From positions 1-7,749 of the forward strand of contig JACFNS010000104.1 in NCBI GenBank assembly GCA_019454705.1: DNA of 7,749 bases, in the 5' to 3' direction. The notes below the pieces were generated by a model. It was given only the letters and a program-made list of their open reading frames with translations, did not search any database and had not been told where the DNA came from. Both the position numbers and the translations under genes were made by a program. Shown piece after piece: positions 5,385 to 7,749 of the stretch (the first letter of the stretch is position 1; each line of letters opens with the position of its first letter). Source of the DNA: Taibaiella sp. GTDB lineage: Bacteria; Bacteroidota; Bacteroidia; Chitinophagales; Chitinophagaceae.

Positions 5385-5473
5385 CAATAGTAGTAAGAAA
5401 ATGATACCCCCATATCCACACACCTAATTAATAATAGTTCTTTTTTTAGAAAGCTTTTTTATTATTTATTAAA

Positions 5474-6085
5474 ATGGTTGATAACATCGATTTGGCCTCC
5501 CAGGTAGTTGAAAAAAATGGATTTCTGGATATAGATATTGATCCTGCGTTAGACCTGTTTGCAGAAATAGAGAAACTTAAGAAGGAAAAGAATGCCATAC
5601 TGCTGGCACACTATTACCAGGAGCCTGATATACAGGATATAGCTGATTATATTGGAGATAGCCTGGGCCTGGCGCAAAAAGCAGAATCAACAGATGCAGC
5701 CATGATCGTGTTTGCGGGCGTACATTTTATGGCTGAAACTGCCAAGATCCTAAACCCTGACAAAAAAGTACTGTTACCTGACTTAAAAGCCGGATGCTCA
5801 CTAAGCGATAGCTGTCCACCTGCTTTGTTCAAGGCATTTAAAGATAAACATCCTGAACACTTGGTCATTTCTTATATCAACTGCTCTGCAGGAATAAAAG
5901 CGTTGAGTGATATTATCTGCACATCTTCAAACGCAAGGGCTATCGTAGAGAGTTTGCCGGCGAACCAGAAGATTATATTCGCACCGGATAAAAACCTGGG
6001 TGCATATATAAACAAAGTTTCAGGCAGAAATATGTTGCTGTGGAATGGCGCTTGTATGGTTCACGAATTATTTTCCATAGAATAG
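5474..6085 (+). CDS. nadA: NadA N-terminal fragment, first two cluster cysteines
   Basis: This is what normal translation would yield: 203 residues ending ...HELFSIE at the TAG. It keeps two of the three NadA structural repeats, including Cys108 and Cys194, and the substrate-binding AHYYQ segment. It lacks the third domain and Cys287. It should not hold a complete three-cysteine cluster. Confidence 0.6.
   Translation: MVDNIDLASQVVEKNGFLDIDIDPALDLFAEIEKLKKEKNAILLAHYYQEPDIQDIADYIGDSLGLAQKAESTDAAMIVFAGVHFMAETAKILNPDKKVLLPDLKAGCSLSDSCPPALFKAFKDKHPEHLVISYINCSAGIKALSDIICTSSNARAIVESLPANQKIIFAPDKNLGAYINKVSGRNMLLWNGACMVHELFSIE
6083..6085 (+). other. In-frame amber codon inside nadA
   Basis: The frame reads ATA GAA TAG ATT ACA AGA, and the downstream codons continue the NadA alignment without a shift. 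A single base change from AAG, CAG or GAG would create it. The next bases (ATTACA) are not the classic CTA read-through context. All the other gene ends seen here use TAA. Confidence 0.9.
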
Positions 6086-6118
6086 ATTACAAGATTAAAA
6101 GAGCGGCATAAGGATGCA

Positions 6119-6481
6119 TTGTTCATTGCGCATCCTGAATGTGAAGAAGCTGTCTTACGAGTTGCTGATTTTATTGGCTCAACTACACAACTGCTTAACT
6201 ATACCAAGAAAAGCAAAGCAAATACTTTTATAGTAGCTACTGAAACGGGAATACTACACCAGATGCAGCAATTATCCCCTTCAAAGACCTTTATACCTGC
6301 ACCACCAGACAATGCATGCGCATGTAATGACTGTCCGCATATGAAGTTGAATACACTTGAGAAGCTATACTTATGCATGAAGTACGAAATTCCTGAAATA
6401 ACTATGGAGGAACATTTGCGTATAGCTGCAAAGAAACCAATAGACAGAATGCTGGAACTTAGCAGGCAATTAGGTCTTTAA
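6119..6481 (+). CDS. nadA: NadA C-terminal fragment, third cluster cysteine
   Basis: In the same frame as the upstream half, this carries [14 protein letters not shown] and the CACNDC cluster-ligand segment (Cys287 of the full frame). The only candidate start near its 5' edge is TTG at 6119, preceded by AAGGA at 6109-6113, so re-initiation is conceivable. A separate 120-residue product has no known function alone. It is best read as the remainder of the interrupted gene. Confidence 0.4.
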   Translation: MFIAHPECEEAVLRVADFIGSTTQLLNYTKKSKANTFIVATETGILHQMQQLSPSKTFIPAPPDNACACNDCPHMKLNTLEKLYLCMKYEIPEITMEEHLRIAAKKPIDRMLELSRQLGL

Positions 6482-6506
6482 TACCAGTTGTGTCAGAAAA
6501 ACCTTA

Positions 6507-6539
6507 AATGGGCTAAAATAAGCTCATTGTTTTTGTTTT
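6507..6539 (+). terminator. Rho-independent terminator of nadA
   Basis: AATGGGCT (6507-6514) pairs with AGCTCATT (6521-6528), including one G-T wobble, around a 6-base loop. It is followed by GTTTTTGTTTT. It starts 25 bases after the nadA TAA and ends that transcript before the next promoter. Confidence 0.75.
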
Positions 6540-6571
6540 CAAGGCAAATATTCAGTATTTTGGTACACTAA

Positions 6572-6579
6572 TATATTTG
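6572..6579 (+). promoter_or_regulatory. Bacteroidota -7 promoter box for the PA-domain gene
   Basis: TATATTTG matches TAnnTTTG exactly and ends 22 bases before the ATG at 6602. TTTTGG at 6557-6562 is too close to act as a normal -33 element. Confidence 0.65.
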
Positions 6580-6601
6580 TATAACAGAAAAAGGGAATAC
6601 T

Positions 6602-7749
6602 ATGACAAAATTCAACTTTTTATCTTTTGTATTGCCGATAGCTATGGCTTTACCTATAGCTGCAGCAGCACAACCAAGGATGGGTGCATGGGGCGATTCA
6701 GCTGATGCAACCAGGAACAACTATTACATTGATTATGTAGGTGGGCGGGTAAATATAGCCAGCCCAGCATCAATTGCGGGACCGCTTATCCATACTATTT
6801 CAAATGATGGCAACGGTGCAGCCGGCGAATGGGGAGAATCTATTGAAGGTCTATCAAGCCCTATTTTGAATGTTAATATAATAAAAGCTGACCCCTATGA
6901 AGCATGCGGCCCCTTAAACAATGCCGGTGCAATATCAGGGAATATTGCATTGATAAAAAGAGGTAATTGCGAATTCGGACAAAAAGCTTACCAAGCACAA
7001 CAAGCCGGTGCTGTGGCAGTAATTATTGTTAACCAATTCCCTGGCCCTCCAGTTGGCATGGGAGCAGGCTCGCAAGGTACCCTGGTTAATATTCCGGTTA
7101 TCATGGTTTCAGATGTAGATGGTGCGAAGATAGAGGCTGCTTTGGGAAGCGGCGGTGTAACCATGAATATGGCTATATGGAGCAATGGTTATACAAACGA
7201 CTTAGGGTTTGTAGACAGGGGCCTTTCTCTGTGGCATGCATTCTCTGTTCCATGGTCTCAGGTAAATGGCGGCACCAGTTCATTGCAGTACAATGGTATA
7301 ACAGGTGCAGTTGTTGCAAACTTTGGTAGCGGTACTTCTAACAATACTAAAGTGAAAGCTACGCTGAGCTGGACACCTACAGGTGGTACCACAACTGTTG
7401 TAAGAACAGACTCTGTAACGATACCCGGCAATTTTGCTCCATCTGATTCTATCTATTCACCTTTCGTAGATGGTGGTTATAACCTGAATCCATCAGGTAC
7501 CGGACGTTATGACGTTGAGTATGAATTGATACCTTCGTTCACTGATGATTATCTGGGTGACAACAAAGCAACTTATTCATTCTATGTTGATAACCGTATT
7601 TTCTCAAAAGGTAGATATGACTTCAATAATCAAAGACCATTTATAGGAAGTGGTTCAAGGTTTGCCAGCGGCAACAACTTCTTGTGGGGGCCAATGTATT
7701 ATATGGAGAAGGCAGGTTATCAAATTGAAAACGTTAAGTTCTCTGTTTC
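6602..7749 (+). CDS. Secreted PA-domain protein, 3' end outside window
   Basis: The frame is open from ATG 6602 to the window edge: 382 codons, no stop. A signal peptide (about 1-24, MTKFNFLSFV then a hydrophobic core ending IAAAAQ) sends it through Sec. A protease-associated (PA) domain covers about 55-195. It shows ACGPLNNAGAISGNIALIKR, GNCEFGQKAYQAQQAGAVAV and NIPVIMVSDVDGAKI, with Cys102 and Cys123 placed for a disulfide. PA domains usually sit in or beside secreted peptidases and act in substrate or protein contact; no catalytic motif is visible here. Residues from about 200 are Gly/Ser/Thr/Asn-rich and beta-strand-like (VKATLSWTPTG, ATYSFYVDN), possibly CARDB or Fn3-like. In this phylum such proteins often end in a type IX secretion sorting domain, which would lie beyond 7749. 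AAAGGG 8 bases before the ATG is the best Shine-Dalgarno-like site in the window. Confidence 0.85.
   Translation, partial: MTKFNFLSFVLPIAMALPIAAAAQPRMGAWGDSADATRNNYYIDYVGGRVNIASPASIAGPLIHTISNDGNGAAGEWGESIEGLSSPILNVNIIKADPYEACGPLNNAGAISGNIALIKRGNCEFGQKAYQAQQAGAVAVIIVNQFPGPPVGMGAGSQGTLVNIPVIMVSDVDGAKIEAALGSGGVTMNMAIWSNGYTNDLGFVDRGLSLWHAFSVPWSQVNGGTSSLQYNGITGAVVANFGSGTSNNTKVKATLSWTPTGGTTTVVRTDSVTIPGNFAPSDSIYSPFVDGGYNLNPSGTGRYDVEYELIPSFTDDYLGDNKATYSFYVDNRIFSKGRYDFNNQRPFIGSGSRFASGNNFLWGPMYYMEKAGYQIENVKFSV

Larger units (their letters stand above)
5041..5473. other. AT-rich intergenic region with clustered DnaA boxes, candidate replication origin
   Basis: This is the main part of the 512-base divergent gap between the PpiD-like gene and nadA. 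By hand count 119 of 433 bases are G or C (about 27%). It holds three exact TTWTNCACA DnaA boxes within 116 bases (5228-5236, 5281-5289, 5335-5343) and near boxes one base off TTWTNCACA at 5128-5136 (-), 5213-5221 (-), 5303-5311 (-) and 5412-5420 (+). It also holds several inverted repeats and a three-copy ATAAGCAT motif. Very AT-rich tracts lie at 5041-5064, 5175-5216 and 5425-5473, any of which could serve for unwinding. No gene is seen inside. The alternatives are a DnaA-titrating or DnaA-regulated site. No dnaA gene is in the window; in Bacteroidota the origin need not lie next to dnaA. Confidence 0.5.
5474..6481 (+). pseudogene. nadA: Quinolinate synthase NadA interrupted by an in-frame TAG
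   Basis: The frame from ATG 5474 to TAA 6479-6481 encodes 335 codons, normal for NadA, with one internal TAG at codon 204 (6083-6085). NadA condenses iminoaspartate with dihydroxyacetone phosphate to make quinolinate for NAD synthesis, using a [4Fe-4S] cluster. Visible motifs are [20 protein letters not shown] (43-62), AGCSLSDSC (Cys108), CTSSNA (149-154), WNGACMVHE (Cys194), AHPEC (219-223), TETGILHQM (256-264) and [19 protein letters not shown] (Cys287). Cys108, Cys194 and Cys287 match the E. coli cluster ligands Cys113, Cys200 and Cys297. The stop separates the third ligand from the other two, so the truncated product should be inactive. Both halves are otherwise well conserved, so the lesion is recent or a sequencing error. 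There is no Shine-Dalgarno; a terminator follows. Confidence 0.85.

Noticed and set aside
6083..6085. TAG read as pyrrolysine, programmed read-through or a reassigned codon
   Set aside because: No CTA read-through context follows, no catalytic residue is expected at this position, and no other conserved gene here has an internal TAG; nonsense mutation or sequence error is simpler.
6988..7185. 65-codon minus-strand frame within the PA-domain gene
   Set aside because: Antisense to the conserved PA domain with no promoter or recognisable family.

Overview
The window reads as a Bacteroidota chromosome, most likely from the Chitinophagales or a nearby order (the order is a guess). Three things support this. 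Six of the seven complete or 3'-open genes have an upstream TAnnTTTG element, the Bacteroidota sigma -7 box. Most start codons have an A/T-rich leader and no clear Shine-Dalgarno. The families present (DUF2480, a SurA_N/parvulin protein of about 710 residues, a YceI lipoprotein, a large secreted PA-domain protein) are typical of the phylum.

Layout. 1-37 is the 3' end of an upstream plus-strand gene, followed by a strong terminator. 38-438 has no gene; it holds that terminator, a nested palindrome, an orphan plus-strand terminator and the minus-strand terminator of the next gene. A YceI-like lipoprotein (439-1107, -) and a single-domain rhodanese (1192-1497, +) are divergently transcribed from a short shared region. 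A DtxR/MntR-type metal-dependent repressor (1552-2214, +) follows the rhodanese, probably in the same transcript. It meets DUF2480 (2215-2730, -) stop to stop with no bases between. A hairpin separates DUF2480 from a PpiD-like periplasmic foldase (2823-4961, -).

4962-5473 is a 512-base, very AT-rich divergent intergenic region (about 27% GC by hand count over 5041-5473). It holds three exact matches to the DnaA-box consensus TTWTNCACA, several one-mismatch boxes, an 11-bp inverted repeat that contains a DnaA box, an ATAAGCAT motif present three times, and other inverted repeats. It is the most unusual part of the window and looks like a replication origin or another DnaA-binding locus.

To its right lies nadA, quinolinate synthase (5474-6481, +). 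The reading frame is intact from start to end except for one in-frame TAG at 6083-6085, which cuts the third [4Fe-4S] cysteine off from the first two. A terminator follows, then a new promoter and a secreted protease-associated (PA) domain protein (6602 onward, +) that runs off the right edge.

Function. The genes do not form one pathway. Metal and Fe-S biology recurs (DtxR-type regulator, NadA, possibly DUF2480), and so do envelope biogenesis and secretion (YceI lipoprotein, PpiD-like foldase, PA-domain exoprotein). No mobile element, CRISPR array, tRNA or rRNA was seen.
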